A stretch of 64,000 bases of DNA from an uncultured Clostridia bacterium (GCA_947631455.1 CANRLH010000006.1:52034-116033), one strand, 5' to 3'. Shown: positions 13,792 to 22,936, numbered from the stretch's first letter. Numbers and translations are program-made. Notes: generated by a model not told the origin, from the sequence alone.

Positions 13792-16098
13792 CTATTTGGG
13801 GTTGCTCATTATAATTCCGCGTCCGTTAGTTGACACGTATACTCTTCCGTAAACCTTGGGGTCAGCCTCGATAGTATCCTTGTTCACGTTGCCCCAGCGT
13901 TGGTTCTCGTTATTCATCTTGACCCACGTTTTGCCCTTGTCCTTAGACTGGTAAACTCCGTTGCCTTTGCCGTCTACCGAGCCGTAGATGTAAAGCGCGC
14001 CGTAGTCGCCCTCTTTCTCGCCAGCGCCGAGAGATACCGAGTAGGAGTAGTCAATGTCGCCCTCGGCAGGTACCATTTCACAGCCGACACCGGCATTTTC
14101 TATATGGTAAAGCGGCCCCGCGTTAAGACTAAGCCATATATCTCCCTCGACATATTTGTTTGCCTCAAGCTTCATATTTGTAACAAGAGTTGTGAGGATT
14201 ATCTCAAAGGTTTTTCCTTTGTCTTCTGACATATATATAGCGCTTGATGCATTTGCGTAAAATTTGTTCGGGTTTACTTCGTCCGCGATTATCGTCGGGT
14301 TTACGCCAATGCCTTCTATCGTAGACCACGTTTCTCCCCAGTCGTCTGTCACATAACAGTTGGCAGCGCCGGTCTTGGGATTGTAAATAAGCGTTTGTCC
14401 GTCCGCAGAAAGTGTAGCCTCTCCGCCAGCGAATTTGTCAACTCCTTCGGGCATGGTTTTTACAAACCGCCACGTTTTTGTGCCGTCGGTAGAGTAGCAG
14501 ATGGAATTTTTCGCCATAGAGGAATCCTTGGTGGTCCTTACCACGATGTCGGGATCGTTTGCGGCAACCGCAAGCGATTCAGCCTTAAAGCCGTATGAGC
14601 CCCAGTGCTCCTTTGGCGCTTTTGTGACGTCATCGTGCCTAAAGCCATAGAGATCTCCTAAAGTAGAGTAGAGCTCTGGAGTTCCTTTACCGCAGTCTTT
14701 GGGAGAATAAAGGTCAAAGATCGCCGTTTCTTCAATTCCCTGTGCCATGACCTTTATGTTTATCTTTTCTTTGCCTATCTTTGTGAGGTTGTCGGTTCCG
14801 AACAGGGTCGCTCCAGTTCCGTAAAGAAGCTCATCCGGGTTAAACGGATTTATCGCAACACCCGACGTCCACCAGCCAAGCTTCAGCTTCCCCTGCCAGT
14901 CAAGCCACGGGGACGCTGAGATATCAAGATTATAGTCCTTGCTCTCAATAAAATTTTCGTCTTGGTTCCAAAGGCCCGTCCATGTCTCTCCGCCGTCCTT
15001 GGTGACGAGAATATTGTCCTCTGTCGCCCAGTGGCATATGGTAGTGACTGCTACCATTTCGTCCTTGTAAAGCGCTATTCCGCAGTATCCTTGTCCGGAA
15101 TCTCCCGTAAACGGAGTTATATCGCTCCATTCCTTATTCTTGATGTTGTATTTGCAGACGATTCCGGAGCTTGGATTTTTCTCCTGAGTTACATTTGATG
15201 AATATGTCACATACAGATTTCCGTCCTGTGATACTTTTCCCTGGTTGGGGAAATAGGTTTTACGCTTAAGTTCATCGGCATACGGATTTTTGACCTTGTT
15301 CCAGGTTTTACCGCCGTCCTCGGTCATGTATATCTTTTCGCCCTCGCTTTCGGCTACGCCGCAGAATAATCTTTTGGTTGCTTCACCTTTTTTAGAGCTG
15401 GATTTATCTGCGCTTATCCACAGGATTCCATAGACGTATGAATCCTCTTTAAAACTGCCCTTTGAGGGGAATGACTCAAGATCGTTCCAAGTCTTACCGT
15501 AATCTTTTGAAATAAATAAGCCGTCTGCGTGTGAGCCATAATAAATTATGCTGTTGTCGTTAGGGTCTATCATAAGACGCTCTCCGCAGTTCCTTCCCCA
15601 GTCGTTTCCACCCATGGAAAAATCAAAGTCTACCTTTGTCCAGTGATCGCCGTAATCGTAGGAATACATAATACAGCCATTGCCGCCGTATGACGTTCCG
15701 CAGGACATATAAACCCGCTGAGGCTCTATGGGGTCGGTAGCTATGCTTTCAATGCAGTTGTAATTCCAGTCATTTGAGTTGTCGTCCTCGCTTCCGAAGC
15801 AGTCGGTGATACACGTCCAGGAATCCTCTCCCTTTTTCTTTCGGTAAGCACCGCCTATGTCAGTCTTTACGTAAGCAAGACCCTCCTCACCCTCATTATA
15901 GACCATTCCGGGAATATAGCCGCCGCCCATTATGGTAGCATTGCTCCACTCAAAGCCGGTTTCTGTGACCTTTTCAGAGTTGTAAAGGTTTTTTTGCTCG
16001 AATGTGTCTGAGTCGCTGTCGTCGTTTGAACAGCCCGAAAGAGCGCCCGCTGCAATGACAGCCGCCGCCAAAGCGGCAAATGTTCTTTTTAATTTCAT
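13792..16098 (-). CDS. GH74-family xyloglucanase-like lipoprotein
   Basis: 768 residues. A lipoprotein signal ends at LSGC (Cys23), followed by an acidic Ser/Asp linker. The mature start (WSNATIMGGGYIPGMV, then KTDIGGAYR at 78-86) is the hallmark of glycoside hydrolase family 74, whose first catalytic Asp is that of the DxGGAYR motif, here Asp80. At least eight Asp-box-like repeats (SxDxGxTW), such as SKDYGKTW, TEDGGKTW and TKDGGETW, mark two seven-bladed beta-propellers. GH74 enzymes cut xyloglucan chains. No dockerin, CBM or SLH domain is visible, so the enzyme is anchored by its lipid. I chose the inner ATG because AGGAGAAGG lies just before it; the ATG 27 bases upstream would sit before this site. 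Confidence 0.87.
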   Translation of the reverse strand: MKLKRTFAALAAAVIAAGALSGCSNDDSDSDTFEQKNLYNSEKVTETGFEWSNATIMGGGYIPGMVYNEGEEGLAYVKTDIGGAYRKKKGEDSWTCITDCFGSEDDNSNDWNYNCIESIATDPIEPQRVYMSCGTSYGGNGCIMYSYDYGDHWTKVDFDFSMGGNDWGRNCGERLMIDPNDNSIIYYGSHADGLFISKDYGKTWNDLESFPSKGSFKEDSYVYGILWISADKSSSKKGEATKRLFCGVAESEGEKIYMTEDGGKTWNKVKNPYADELKRKTYFPNQGKVSQDGNLYVTYSSNVTQEKNPSSGIVCKYNIKNKEWSDITPFTGDSGQGYCGIALYKDEMVAVTTICHWATEDNILVTKDGGETWTGLWNQDENFIESKDYNLDISASPWLDWQGKLKLGWWTSGVAINPFNPDELLYGTGATLFGTDNLTKIGKEKINIKVMAQGIEETAIFDLYSPKDCGKGTPELYSTLGDLYGFRHDDVTKAPKEHWGSYGFKAESLAVAANDPDIVVRTTKDSSMAKNSICYSTDGTKTWRFVKTMPEGVDKFAGGEATLSADGQTLIYNPKTGAANCYVTDDWGETWSTIEGIGVNPTIIADEVNPNKFYANASSAIYMSEDKGKTFEIILTTLVTNMKLEANKYVEGDIWLSLNAGPLYHIENAGVGCEMVPAEGDIDYSYSVSLGAGEKEGDYGALYIYGSVDGKGNGVYQSKDKGKTWVKMNNENQRWGNVNKDTIEADPKVYGRVYVSTNGRGIIMSNPK

Positions 16099-16138
16099 AT
16101 TCCTTCTCCTTATCAAATTAAGCATTATGCTAACACTT

Positions 16139-16168
16139 AGTATACCACACGACTGGCAGATATTTCAA
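16139..16168 (-). promoter_or_regulatory. Sigma-A promoter of the GH74 gene
   Basis: Read on the minus strand: -35 TTGAAA (16168-16163), 18-base spacer, -10 TATACT (16144-16139), about 40 bases before the start codon. Confidence 0.65.
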
Positions 16169-16259
16169 GTTTTTTTAACCTGTTATATCAGACAAGGAAT
16201 AAACGGTTAAATTATGAAATATGAATGAAAAGAGATATTATTTTTACGGAGGCGGTAAA

Positions 16260-16538
16260 ATGACTCAGCAAAAACCGGAGGCTTCTTCAAACCTGAAGCT
16301 TGAAAACAGAGAGCGGCTCAACATTTCCGGTGTGACGGACATCGACAGCTTTAACGAGGAACAAATAGTCTTATTTACCACGCTGGGGGAGCTGGTCATA
16401 AAAGGTAAGCTTTTGCACGTAAATTCTGTAAATGTGGACACGGGCGCAGCGGAAATTGTCGGAGAAATAAAAACTCTTTCATACACAAACAAAAAGTTTA
16501 CCAAAAAGCCCGGCAGACTGAGGAGAATCTTAAGATGA
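16260..16538 (+). CDS. yabP: Spore-coat/cortex morphogenesis protein YabP
   Basis: A 92-residue protein with the YabP pattern: a first half LENRERLNISGVTDIDSFNE, then VLFTTLGELVIKGKLLHV and a final basic tail. YabP is needed for spore coat assembly in Bacillus and pairs with YabQ. ATG 16260 has GGAGG 7 bases upstream; the upstream in-frame ATG at 16221 is unsupported. The stop overlaps the start of yabQ by 4 bases (ATGA), as is common in this operon. Sporulation capacity is thus suggested. No sigma-E promoter was identified with confidence. Confidence 0.9.
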   Translation: MTQQKPEASSNLKLENRERLNISGVTDIDSFNEEQIVLFTTLGELVIKGKLLHVNSVNVDTGAAEIVGEIKTLSYTNKKFTKKPGRLRRILR

Positions 16539-17014
16539 TACCGACGTATATGTTCGGGCTCTCGTATGAGCTTGCTTTGCTCCTGCAGTCGGTGGGGATC
16601 GGAATAATTTTCGGCGTGGTATTCGACGCTTTGAGAGTGGTGCGCATAATATTTCCGCACAAATCATGGATGATCTTTACAGAGGATTTTTTATTTATGC
16701 TTTTTTGCGGATTCTGGTTCTTCGTATTTTCAATGACCTCTGCGAGAGGGCAATTAAGGGCGTTTTTGTTGTTAGGCGCGGTCGCGGGATTTTTTCTTTA
16801 CATTTATACCGTCGGCGAAATAGTAAGACGATTTATCATTAAAACAAGAGACACTATCAGAGCCGCCCTTAAAAGAGCTTATTACAAGGTTAAAACACGC
16901 TTTATCTCTCCTGTTTACCGATTTATCAGGAGAAAATACGGTAAATTTTTTGTCGATAAAATAAAAATACGAAAAAAAACAAAGAAAACTGCTAAAAAAG
17001 TCTTGAAAGTTTAG
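16535..17014 (+). CDS. yabQ: Spore cortex protein YabQ
   Basis: A 159-residue membrane protein with about four helices (LALLLQSVGIGIIFGVVFDA, FLFMLFCGFWFFVFSM, AFLLLGAVAGFFLYIYTV), then a strongly basic cytoplasmic tail ending in KTKKTAKKVLKV. It matches YabQ, required in Bacillus for cortex formation around the forespore. It is translationally coupled to yabP by a 4-base overlap. The tail after residue 110 is unusually rich in Lys and Arg. Confidence 0.92.
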   Translation: MIPTYMFGLSYELALLLQSVGIGIIFGVVFDALRVVRIIFPHKSWMIFTEDFLFMLFCGFWFFVFSMTSARGQLRAFLLLGAVAGFFLYIYTVGEIVRRFIIKTRDTIRAALKRAYYKVKTRFISPVYRFIRRKYGKFFVDKIKIRKKTKKTAKKVLKV

Positions 17015-17107
17015 GATTTTACCGCTATAATAGATATCAGTAACTTTGCTGAATCCGGCAGAGTCGTTTTCCGCATACAGTGGGCAAATTTGGAAGGATG
17101 TGAAAAA

Positions 17108-17455
17108 ATGTCGATTTTTAAAAGTGCATCGGGTGCTTTGAAAAAAAGAGCAGGCAAAAAAGCAACTATCGCATCGCGTATAGGCGTTATCGCCGTTATA
17201 GTTTTTTTGATATACGCAGTGATCGTCATTATATCAACCGAGGCGGAAATGAACGAGCAGGAGGCTGTTCTTGATAACTTAAAACAGCAGATAACCCTCG
17301 CTCACCAGGAAAACGACGAGTACGAAAGAATTTTAGGCTCACAGGATAAAAACGCTTATATGGAGATGATAGCTATTGAAAAGCTGGGCTATGCGTATCC
17401 TAACGAAAAGCGCTTTTATATAAAGGAAAGCTCGGCTGACGATTCGTCAAAATAG
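17108..17455 (+). CDS. divIC: Septum formation protein DivIC/FtsB family
   Basis: 115-residue bitopic membrane protein: basic cytoplasmic N-terminus, one helix (about residues 19-43, IASRIGVIAVIVFLIYAVIV), a coiled coil from EAEMNEQEAVLDNLKQQITL, and a C-terminal IEKLGYAYPNEKRFYI that matches the FtsB/DivIC ending. It would act in the FtsQLB/DivIB-FtsL-DivIC complex that activates septal peptidoglycan synthesis. I use ATG 17108; the in-frame TTG at 17090 lies within the GGAAGGA binding site. Position between yabQ and yabR matches the conserved Bacillus/Clostridia order. Confidence 0.9.
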   Translation: MSIFKSASGALKKRAGKKATIASRIGVIAVIVFLIYAVIVIISTEAEMNEQEAVLDNLKQQITLAHQENDEYERILGSQDKNAYMEMIAIEKLGYAYPNEKRFYIKESSADDSSK

Positions 17456-17494
17456 CTTTCATTCTGTTTTACAAGGAAGGTACAAAAAGTTTTT

Positions 17495-17992
17495 ATGCAG
17501 GTCGAAGTAGGGAAGATATATCAGGGGAAGGTAACCGGAATAACTAATTTCGGGGCATTTGTTGAGGTCGACGAAAAAACTACCGGTATGGTTCATATAT
17601 CGGAGGTCTCAAATACATACGTTACCGACATTAACGACTGCCTTAAAAAAGGCCAGGAAGTAAAGGTCAAGGTTTTAAGGATAGACGAAAAAGGTAAAAT
17701 AAGTATGTCTATCAAAAAAGCCGAGGAGCGTCCCGCTCAGGAGCGCAGACATCAGGGCTTTGATAAGGACAAGGAGCATTCTTTTCAAAAAAGCTTTTCT
17801 CAGAGAAAGCCCAAGCCCAAGTTAAAAGAGCCAGAAGAAGTATTTTACGGCGACGGATATGTTGCTAAGCCGAGCGGCAACGCCGACTTTGAGGATATGC
17901 TCAGTAAATTCAAGGCTTCAAGCGAGGAGAAAATGTCTGAGCTTAAACGCTCCGGTGACTTTAGGCGCAGATCCGGCTCAAGAAGAAAGTAA
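17495..17992 (+). CDS. yabR: S1-domain RNA-binding protein, YabR-like
   Basis: 165 residues. Residues 1-75 are a classic S1 RNA-binding OB fold (GKIYQGKVTGITNFGAFVEV, GMVHISEVS, KVKVLRIDEKGKISMSIKKA). The rest is a low-complexity, basic and charged linker ending in RSGDFRRRSGSRRK, probably disordered and RNA-binding. Exact targets are not known for this family. AAGGAAGG lies about 15 bases upstream of the ATG, a rather long distance. A terminator ends the yabP-yabQ-divIC-yabR block. Confidence 0.92.
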   Translation: MQVEVGKIYQGKVTGITNFGAFVEVDEKTTGMVHISEVSNTYVTDINDCLKKGQEVKVKVLRIDEKGKISMSIKKAEERPAQERRHQGFDKDKEHSFQKSFSQRKPKPKLKEPEEVFYGDGYVAKPSGNADFEDMLSKFKASSEEKMSELKRSGDFRRRSGSRRK

Positions 17993-17994
17993 TG

Positions 17995-18020
17995 AAAGGG
18001 ACCGAGACGTCCCTTTTTTA
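17995..18020 (+). terminator. Terminator after yabR
   Basis: AAAGGGAC-CGAGAC-GTCCCTTT followed by TTTTA. Confidence 0.88.
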
Positions 18021-18076
18021 ATTTAATTAAGAGCAAAGGCTATACTTAAATCGACCTTAAAATAAGGAGTGAAAAT

Positions 18077-18751
18077 ATGAAGGCTATAAAAAAATCAACC
18101 GTATTGCTTATCTTTACAGCGGCGGTCGTATCTCTTTCCGGCTGCCAAATGGGCGAGCCGCTTGAGGGAGAGGAGCTGGTATTGGCCGCAAGGGAAAAGT
18201 ATGAGTCATATGATTCCGCTGAGGTGGTAATAACTAATGCCGATACCTCAAAGGTGGAGCAGACTTTTATTTTCAAGTACGACGAGAAAGACAGTCTGAC
18301 CTATTTGTATACCGGCGGATATGAAAACGAAAGCTATATCCAGTACAACAACGGTTTTGAATGCTTTACAGAGCAAAACGGCGAATACTCATTTTCTCAG
18401 CGGGGTGACACGGACTTTGAGGCGTATAACCGCGACTCAAAACATCCGCAGACGAGCGGAGCGTATCTTCCCTTTGACAGAGGCGCTATAATAAAAACCG
18501 AAAAGATAAAAGAGGACGGCAAAACGGCATATATTTACACCTATGACCCAGACAGCTTTGAAGAAGAATCAAACGTAGAGGCGTTTGAGGTAGAGTATTA
18601 CTTCGATGAGAGCGGTGACCTTATTTACTTTGTTGAAACATCGGAAATCGCAGATGGAGATAAAACAACACGGCACGAATATAAAATAGAAATCACAAAC
18701 ATAAACAGCGTAAAAGAGATAGAAAATCCACTTAAGGACAGAGAAAAATAG
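18077..18751 (+). CDS. Lipoprotein of unknown function (224 aa)
   Basis: A lipoprotein signal peptide with LSGC lipobox (Cys23) leads to an acidic, Tyr-rich, all-beta-looking domain (alternating strands such as QTFIFKYDEKDSLTYLYTGG and AYIYTYDPDSFEEES). The pattern of repeated amphipathic strands is reminiscent of LolA/outer-membrane-lipoprotein-sorting-like folds found in some Firmicutes lipoproteins, but this is only a shape resemblance. AAGGAG is present before the ATG. It stands alone between terminators; function unknown. Confidence 0.75.
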   Translation: MKAIKKSTVLLIFTAAVVSLSGCQMGEPLEGEELVLAAREKYESYDSAEVVITNADTSKVEQTFIFKYDEKDSLTYLYTGGYENESYIQYNNGFECFTEQNGEYSFSQRGDTDFEAYNRDSKHPQTSGAYLPFDRGAIIKTEKIKEDGKTAYIYTYDPDSFEEESNVEAFEVEYYFDESGDLIYFVETSEIADGDKTTRHEYKIEITNINSVKEIENPLKDREK

Positions 18752-18808
18752 TTTTGATCACAACTGGTATATGCGTTTTAAATACTAAATATGGTATGCG
18801 AATCACTC

Positions 18809-18857
18809 AAAGCCACATCGGATTGTTATGTTCGACGTGGCTTTGTATAATTTATAC
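18809..18857 (+). terminator. Terminator-like hairpin after the lipoprotein gene
   Basis: AAAGCCACATCG / CGACGTGGCTTT stem (one mismatch, 12-base loop) followed by the AT palindrome GTATAATTTATAC. The T-run is interrupted. The rest of 18752-18912 holds nothing else I can support. Confidence 0.6.
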
Positions 18858-18912
18858 AAAAAACAAGCGGAATTTCGGCAAAAATTCTACATACATTTTT
18901 CGTCAGCTGCCC

Positions 18913-18941
18913 TTGATTTTCCTGCTTATAAATGGTAAAAT
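18913..18941 (+). promoter_or_regulatory. Promoter of the S10 ribosomal operon
   Basis: -35 TTGATT (18913-18918), 17-base spacer, -10 TAAAAT (18936-18941). It would start a leader of about 400 bases before rpsJ. Confidence 0.65.
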
Positions 18942-18947
18942 AAGTCT

Positions 18948-19345
18948 TGCACTGCGGTCAGAAACCGCAGTTGACTGCAACAAGATATGCGTTGAAGCGG
19001 GAGGTTGCGCACCTTATGTGCGGTAATTCTCGTGGAGTATGTCCGATTTTAAACCGGGCGACCGTAATAACTCAAGACCTTTGTGTTTATTATGCTTCTT
19101 GCGAATGACGCGCAGAGCGTCACTGGCGTTTTGGCACTTTGGTTTGTGTGTTCCGTCTGCCGAAGTTTACAAAAGCTTCGGATTTTTATTACATCTCACA
19201 GGGAACGCACGGAGGCGTTGAGAAGTTGCGGATACCTATTACGTATAGTTTCCTGCTTTGTCCGAGATTTTGGGAAACGGGCAGGGGCTTATTGAGCATA
19301 ATAGGCAGGCCCCCAATCTTTTACATCTTTAAGGAGGCGATTTTA
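18948..19345 (+). ncRNA. Long structured leader RNA of the S10 operon
   Basis: About 400 non-coding bases precede rpsJ and hold at least five stems. These are ACTGCGGT-CAGAA-ACCGCAGT (18951-18971), CGCAC-CTTAT-GTGCG (19008-19022), TGACGC-GCAGA-GCGTCA (19106-19122), CCGAAG/CTTCGG followed by ATTTTTATT (19160-19190), and a long AGATT...GGGGC / GGCCCC...AATCT fold (19265-19320). The 19160-19190 hairpin has the form of an intrinsic terminator, which suggests attenuation. The small ORFs here (starting at 18754, 19039 and 19083) lack binding sites and are rejected as genes. Which protein or signal acts on the leader is unknown. Confidence 0.6.
19160..19190 (+). terminator. Attenuator-like terminator inside the S10 leader
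   Basis: CCGAAG stem closing on CTTCGG, then ATTTTTATT, about 155 bases upstream of rpsJ with no gene before it on the transcript. Confidence 0.55.
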
Positions 19346-19660
19346 GTGGCAGTCAATGAAAAGCTTAGAATTAAAATCAAGGGTTATGAACATGCTGTTG
19401 TAGACGCGGCGGCGGCCAAGATCGTTGAGGCTGCAAAGCGTACCGGCGCAAAGGTTTCGGGTCCGATCCCGCTTCCTACCGACAAGGAGATCATCACCAT
19501 TCTCCGCGCCGTACACAAGGATAAGGACAGCCGTGAGCAATTTGAGATGAGAACTCACAAGAGACTTATCGACGTGCTTCGTCCGACCGACGAGACAACT
19601 GCGGCTCTTCAGAACCTTGAGCTCCCTGCGGGCGTTGACATCGTAATGGAAATCAAGTAA
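19346..19660 (+). CDS. rpsJ: 30S ribosomal protein S10
   Basis: 104 residues; head of the 30S subunit and, as NusE, partner of NusB in antitermination. [20 protein letters not shown] and the loop [10 protein letters not shown] are family hallmarks. The start is GTG at 19346 with AAGGAGG 8 bases upstream; the longer frame upstream is leader sequence. First gene of the S10-spc-alpha cluster. Confidence 0.98.
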   Translation: MAVNEKLRIKIKGYEHAVVDAAAAKIVEAAKRTGAKVSGPIPLPTDKEIITILRAVHKDKDSREQFEMRTHKRLIDVLRPTDETTAALQNLELPAGVDIVMEIK

Positions 19661-19721
19661 TCGGTTTTCATTGAAAATCTTTAGTAAGTTTTAAGGATTG
19701 AGATGCCGGCGGGCAGGTCAT

Positions 19722-19735
19722 GTCGGGTAACCGAC
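19722..19735 (+). promoter_or_regulatory. GTAA tetraloop hairpin before rplC
   Basis: GTCGG-GTAA-CCGAC in the 98-base rpsJ-rplC spacer. A GNRA-type loop on a GC stem is a stable RNA element and could bind a protein or delay decay. Confidence 0.35.
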
Positions 19736-19758
19736 CAATAACCAAAGGAGGAAAAATA

Positions 19759-20394
19759 ATGCAAAAGGGAATCATCGCAAAGAAAATCGGCATGACGCAG
19801 ATTTTCGATGAGACAGGAAAGGTTATTCCTGTAACGGTCGTTGAGGCGGGTCCCTGCGTTGTAGTTCAGAAGAAAACCGTTGAAAACGACGGCTATAACG
19901 CAGTTCAGCTCGGATTCGGCGACATAAGACCCAAGAGGGTGAACAAGCCTCTTACAGGTCACTTCAAAAAAGCGGACGTTGCTTTGAAGAGAACTTTAAA
20001 GGAATTTCGCTTCGATGACATGGAATCTCTCAATGTGGGAGATATAGTTAAGGCCGATACCTTTGCCGAGGGCGACATTGTTGACGTCAGCGGAAAGAGC
20101 AAGGGTCACGGTTTTTCAGGAACGATCAAGCGTCATAACTTCGCAAGACTTAAGGAAACTCACGGTACGGGTCCTGTTCACAGACACGCTGGCTCTATGG
20201 GAGCTTGCTCCTCTCCGTCGAGAATCTTCAAGGGCAAGGGTATGCCGGGTCAGTACGGTAACACAAAGGTTACCGTTCAGAACCTCACTGTTGTAAAGGT
20301 TGACGCAGAGAATAATCTTATCGCAATCAAGGGCGCTGTTCCCGGTCCTAAGAACGGAACGGTAACAATCGTTGACTGTGTTAAGAAGGCTTAG
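19759..20394 (+). CDS. rplC: 50S ribosomal protein L3
   Basis: 211 residues; early 50S assembly protein that reaches the peptidyl transferase centre. [20 protein letters not shown] at the start and GMPGQYGN near residue 150 are typical. ATG 19759 follows AAAGGAGG; an in-frame ATG at 19720 lies in the leader hairpin and is rejected. Confidence 0.98.
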   Translation: MQKGIIAKKIGMTQIFDETGKVIPVTVVEAGPCVVVQKKTVENDGYNAVQLGFGDIRPKRVNKPLTGHFKKADVALKRTLKEFRFDDMESLNVGDIVKADTFAEGDIVDVSGKSKGHGFSGTIKRHNFARLKETHGTGPVHRHAGSMGACSSPSRIFKGKGMPGQYGNTKVTVQNLTVVKVDAENNLIAIKGAVPGPKNGTVTIVDCVKKA

Positions 20395-20412
20395 TGGAAG
20401 GAGGAAGTTAAT

Positions 20413-21036
20413 ATGCCACAGGTTTCAGTTTATGATATGAAGGGCGTAGAGGTTTCTACCACAGAGCTTTCCGACGCTGTTTTCGGAATAAAGCCAAACG
20501 AGGCTGTTATGCACGCAATGGTAGTTAATTATCTTGCAAATCAGAGACAGGGTACACAGTCTACTCTTACAAGAACAGAGGTAAGAGGCGGCGGAAAGAA
20601 GCCCTGGAGACAAAAGGAAACAGGACACGCAAGACAGGGTTCTATACGCGCTCCGCAGTGGACCCACGGAGGAGTTGCTCTTGGACCAAAGCCGAGAGAT
20701 TACAGCTATTCTCTAAATAAGAAGGAAAAGAGACTTGCGCTTAAGTCGGCCCTTTCTGCAAAGGTTCTGGAAAATGAGATGGTCGTTGTGGACAGCATCG
20801 ATATTCCGGAGTTTAAGACAAAGACGGTCGTTGATATGCTCAAGGCTCTTAAGGTTGAGGGCAAGGCTCTTATCGTTATGCCGGAGACTGACCTCAAGGT
20901 CGTTAAGAGCGCAAGCAACTTAAAGGGCGTTAAGACGGCTACCGTAAATACGCTTAACGTATACGACATTCTCAACTACGACAAGTTCGTTGTAGCAAAG
21001 AGTGCGGTAGAAAAGATTGAGGAGGTTTATGCATAA
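20413..21036 (+). CDS. rplD: 50S ribosomal protein L4
   Basis: 207 residues; lines the peptide exit tunnel. The tunnel loop TEVRGGGKKPWRQKGTG-type segment (here with KETGHAR) and the GPKPRDY motif are present. In some bacteria L4 represses its own operon; no evidence here ties it to the S10 leader. The stop overlaps the rplW start (TAATG). Confidence 0.98.
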   Translation: MPQVSVYDMKGVEVSTTELSDAVFGIKPNEAVMHAMVVNYLANQRQGTQSTLTRTEVRGGGKKPWRQKETGHARQGSIRAPQWTHGGVALGPKPRDYSYSLNKKEKRLALKSALSAKVLENEMVVVDSIDIPEFKTKTVVDMLKALKVEGKALIVMPETDLKVVKSASNLKGVKTATVNTLNVYDILNYDKFVVAKSAVEKIEEVYA

Positions 21037-21332
21037 TGGAAAAGACCGCTCAAGATATTATTTTAAAGCCGATAATCACAGAGGCTTCTATGGAAAACCT
21101 CGAAAAGAACAAGTATACCTTCAAGGTCGCTAAGACAGCAAACAAGTATGAGATCAAGTCTGCCGTTGAAGAGCTTTTTAACGTAAAGGTAGCTAAGGTA
21201 AATACCTTAAACGTAAGAGGTAGAAAGAGAAGAATGGGCAGATATGAGGGATATACTTCATCATGGAAAAAGGCGGTAGTGACCCTTAAGGACGGCGAAA
21301 AGACTATCGAGTTCTTTAATAACCTGGTATAA
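21036..21332 (+). CDS. rplW: 50S ribosomal protein L23
   Basis: 98 residues; docking site for signal recognition particle and trigger factor at the tunnel exit. KPIITEASMENLEKNKYTF and the GRKRRMGRYEGYTSSWKKA segment match the family. Overlaps rplD by one base. A 90-base spacer with the hairpin GGGAAG (21369-21374) / CTTCCC (21386-21391) precedes rplB. Confidence 0.98.
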   Translation: MEKTAQDIILKPIITEASMENLEKNKYTFKVAKTANKYEIKSAVEELFNVKVAKVNTLNVRGRKRRMGRYEGYTSSWKKAVVTLKDGEKTIEFFNNLV

Positions 21333-21422
21333 CCTAAAGGGAACTTAAAAACGCCTTGGCGTAAGTATGGGAAGCGGCTGTAAGACTTCCCGCAAAACAA
21401 ACTCAAAAGGAGTGAACTTAAT

Positions 21423-22256
21423 ATGGCAATAAAGAGCTACAAGCCTACGACTCCGGGAAGAAGAGGTATGACAGTTACCGACTATTACGGTCTCTCAAAG
21501 GTGGCTCCGGAAAGAAGTCTGCTTGAGCCTATGAAGAAAAAATCAGGCAGAAACAGCTACGGTAGAATAACCGTTCGTCACAGAGGCGGCGGCGTAAGAA
21601 GAAAATACCGTGTTATTGATTTTAAAAGAAACAAGCCGGGTATGAACGCAGAGGTTCTTACTATCGAGTACGATCCGAACCGTTCGGCGTTCATCGCACT
21701 TATTAAGTATGAGGACGGCGAAAAGAGATACATTCTTGCACCGAACGGACTGAATGTGGGCGATACGGTAAGAAGCGGCGCGGATGCCGACGTTAAGCCG
21801 GGCAACGCACTTCAGATGATGAATATTCCGGTCGGTACGTTTATCCACAATATTGAGCTTTATCCCGGTAAGGGCGCACAGCTTGTAAGAAGCGCCGGAA
21901 ATATGGCTCAGCTTATGGGTAAGGAAAATGACTACGCATTGGTAAGACTCCCCTCAGGCGAGATGAGAAGAATTCCTGTAAAGTGTATGGCTACTATCGG
22001 TCAGGTCTCAAACATCGACCACAACAACGTAAACTACGGTAAAGCAGGAAGAAAGCGCCACATGGGCATAAGACCTACCGTAAGAGGTTCAGTTATGAAC
22101 CCGAACGATCACCCCCACGGCGGTGGTGAAGGTAAGTCACCTGTAGGACGTCCGGGCCCTGTTACCCCGTGGGGTAAGCCGGCTCTCGGATACAAGACCC
22201 GCAAGAAGCATCATCGCTCTGACAAGTTTATCGTAAAACGCAGAAACGGTAAGTAA
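21423..22256 (+). CDS. rplB: 50S ribosomal protein L2
   Basis: 277 residues; binds 23S rRNA near the peptidyl transferase centre and is needed for subunit joining. [16 protein letters not shown], and the C-terminal [19 protein letters not shown] with the functionally important His, are intact. AAAAGGAG precedes the ATG. Confidence 0.98.
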   Translation: MAIKSYKPTTPGRRGMTVTDYYGLSKVAPERSLLEPMKKKSGRNSYGRITVRHRGGGVRRKYRVIDFKRNKPGMNAEVLTIEYDPNRSAFIALIKYEDGEKRYILAPNGLNVGDTVRSGADADVKPGNALQMMNIPVGTFIHNIELYPGKGAQLVRSAGNMAQLMGKENDYALVRLPSGEMRRIPVKCMATIGQVSNIDHNNVNYGKAGRKRHMGIRPTVRGSVMNPNDHPHGGGEGKSPVGRPGPVTPWGKPALGYKTRKKHHRSDKFIVKRRNGK

Positions 22257-22277
22257 TTGAAGGGAGGCAGATGAATA

Positions 22278-22562
22278 ATGGGTAGAAGTATTAAAAAAGG
22301 ACCTTTCGTCCAGGAGGCTCTCCTTAAAAGAGTTATAGCTATGAACGAGGCGGGAGAAAAGAAGGTTTTGAAAACCTGGAGCAGAGCATCTACTATTTTC
22401 CCTGACTTCGTTGGTCATACGTTCGCAGTTCACGACGGACGCAAGCACGTTCCCGTTTATGTGACCGAGGATATGGTAGGTCATAAGCTGGGCGAGTTCG
22501 CACCGACGAGAACTTACAGAGGCCATGCAGGCTCTAAGACATCGAATAACGGTAAGAAGTAG
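22278..22562 (+). CDS. rpsS: 30S ribosomal protein S19
   Basis: 94 residues; head of the 30S subunit, contacts S13 and the A-site t[20 protein letters not shown] and [18 protein letters not shown] are family signatures. GGGAGG lies upstream. Confidence 0.98.
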   Translation: MGRSIKKGPFVQEALLKRVIAMNEAGEKKVLKTWSRASTIFPDFVGHTFAVHDGRKHVPVYVTEDMVGHKLGEFAPTRTYRGHAGSKTSNNGKK

Positions 22563-22581
22563 CCGAAGGGAGGATATTTGA

Positions 22582-22917
22582 ATGGAAGCAAGAGCAATTT
22601 TAAAAGACGCTCGCATTTCTCCCCGAAAGGTGAAGATCGTTCTTGACCTTATCAGAGGGAAGAATTACGATGTTGCATTGGCAACAGTAAAGCATACACC
22701 GAAGGCTGCAAGCGAATATCTTGTTAAGCTTCTTGAATCGGCTGCTGCAAACGCTGAAAACAACCACAATATGGATAAAAATAATCTGTATGTTTCACAG
22801 TGCTTTGTCACTCCCGGCAGAACGCTTAAAAGAATTATACCGGTGTCACGCGGAAGAGCAAACAGAATTCTCAAGAGAACATCACATATCACTATTGTTC
22901 TCGGAGAAAAGGAATAG
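22582..22917 (+). CDS. rplV: 50S ribosomal protein L22
   Basis: 111 residues; forms part of the exit tunnel constriction. The N-terminal [18 protein letters not shown] and the C-terminal tunnel hairpin with [18 protein letters not shown] are present. GGGAGG precedes the ATG. Confidence 0.98.
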   Translation: MEARAILKDARISPRKVKIVLDLIRGKNYDVALATVKHTPKAASEYLVKLLESAAANAENNHNMDKNNLYVSQCFVTPGRTLKRIIPVSRGRANRILKRTSHITIVLGEKE

Positions 22918-22936
22918 TCGAAAGAGGAGGTAAACT

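Noticed and set aside
18754..19295. Four small ORFs in the S10 leader
   Set aside because: No ribosome binding sites, overlapping hairpins, and no protein-like composition; better explained as a structured leader.
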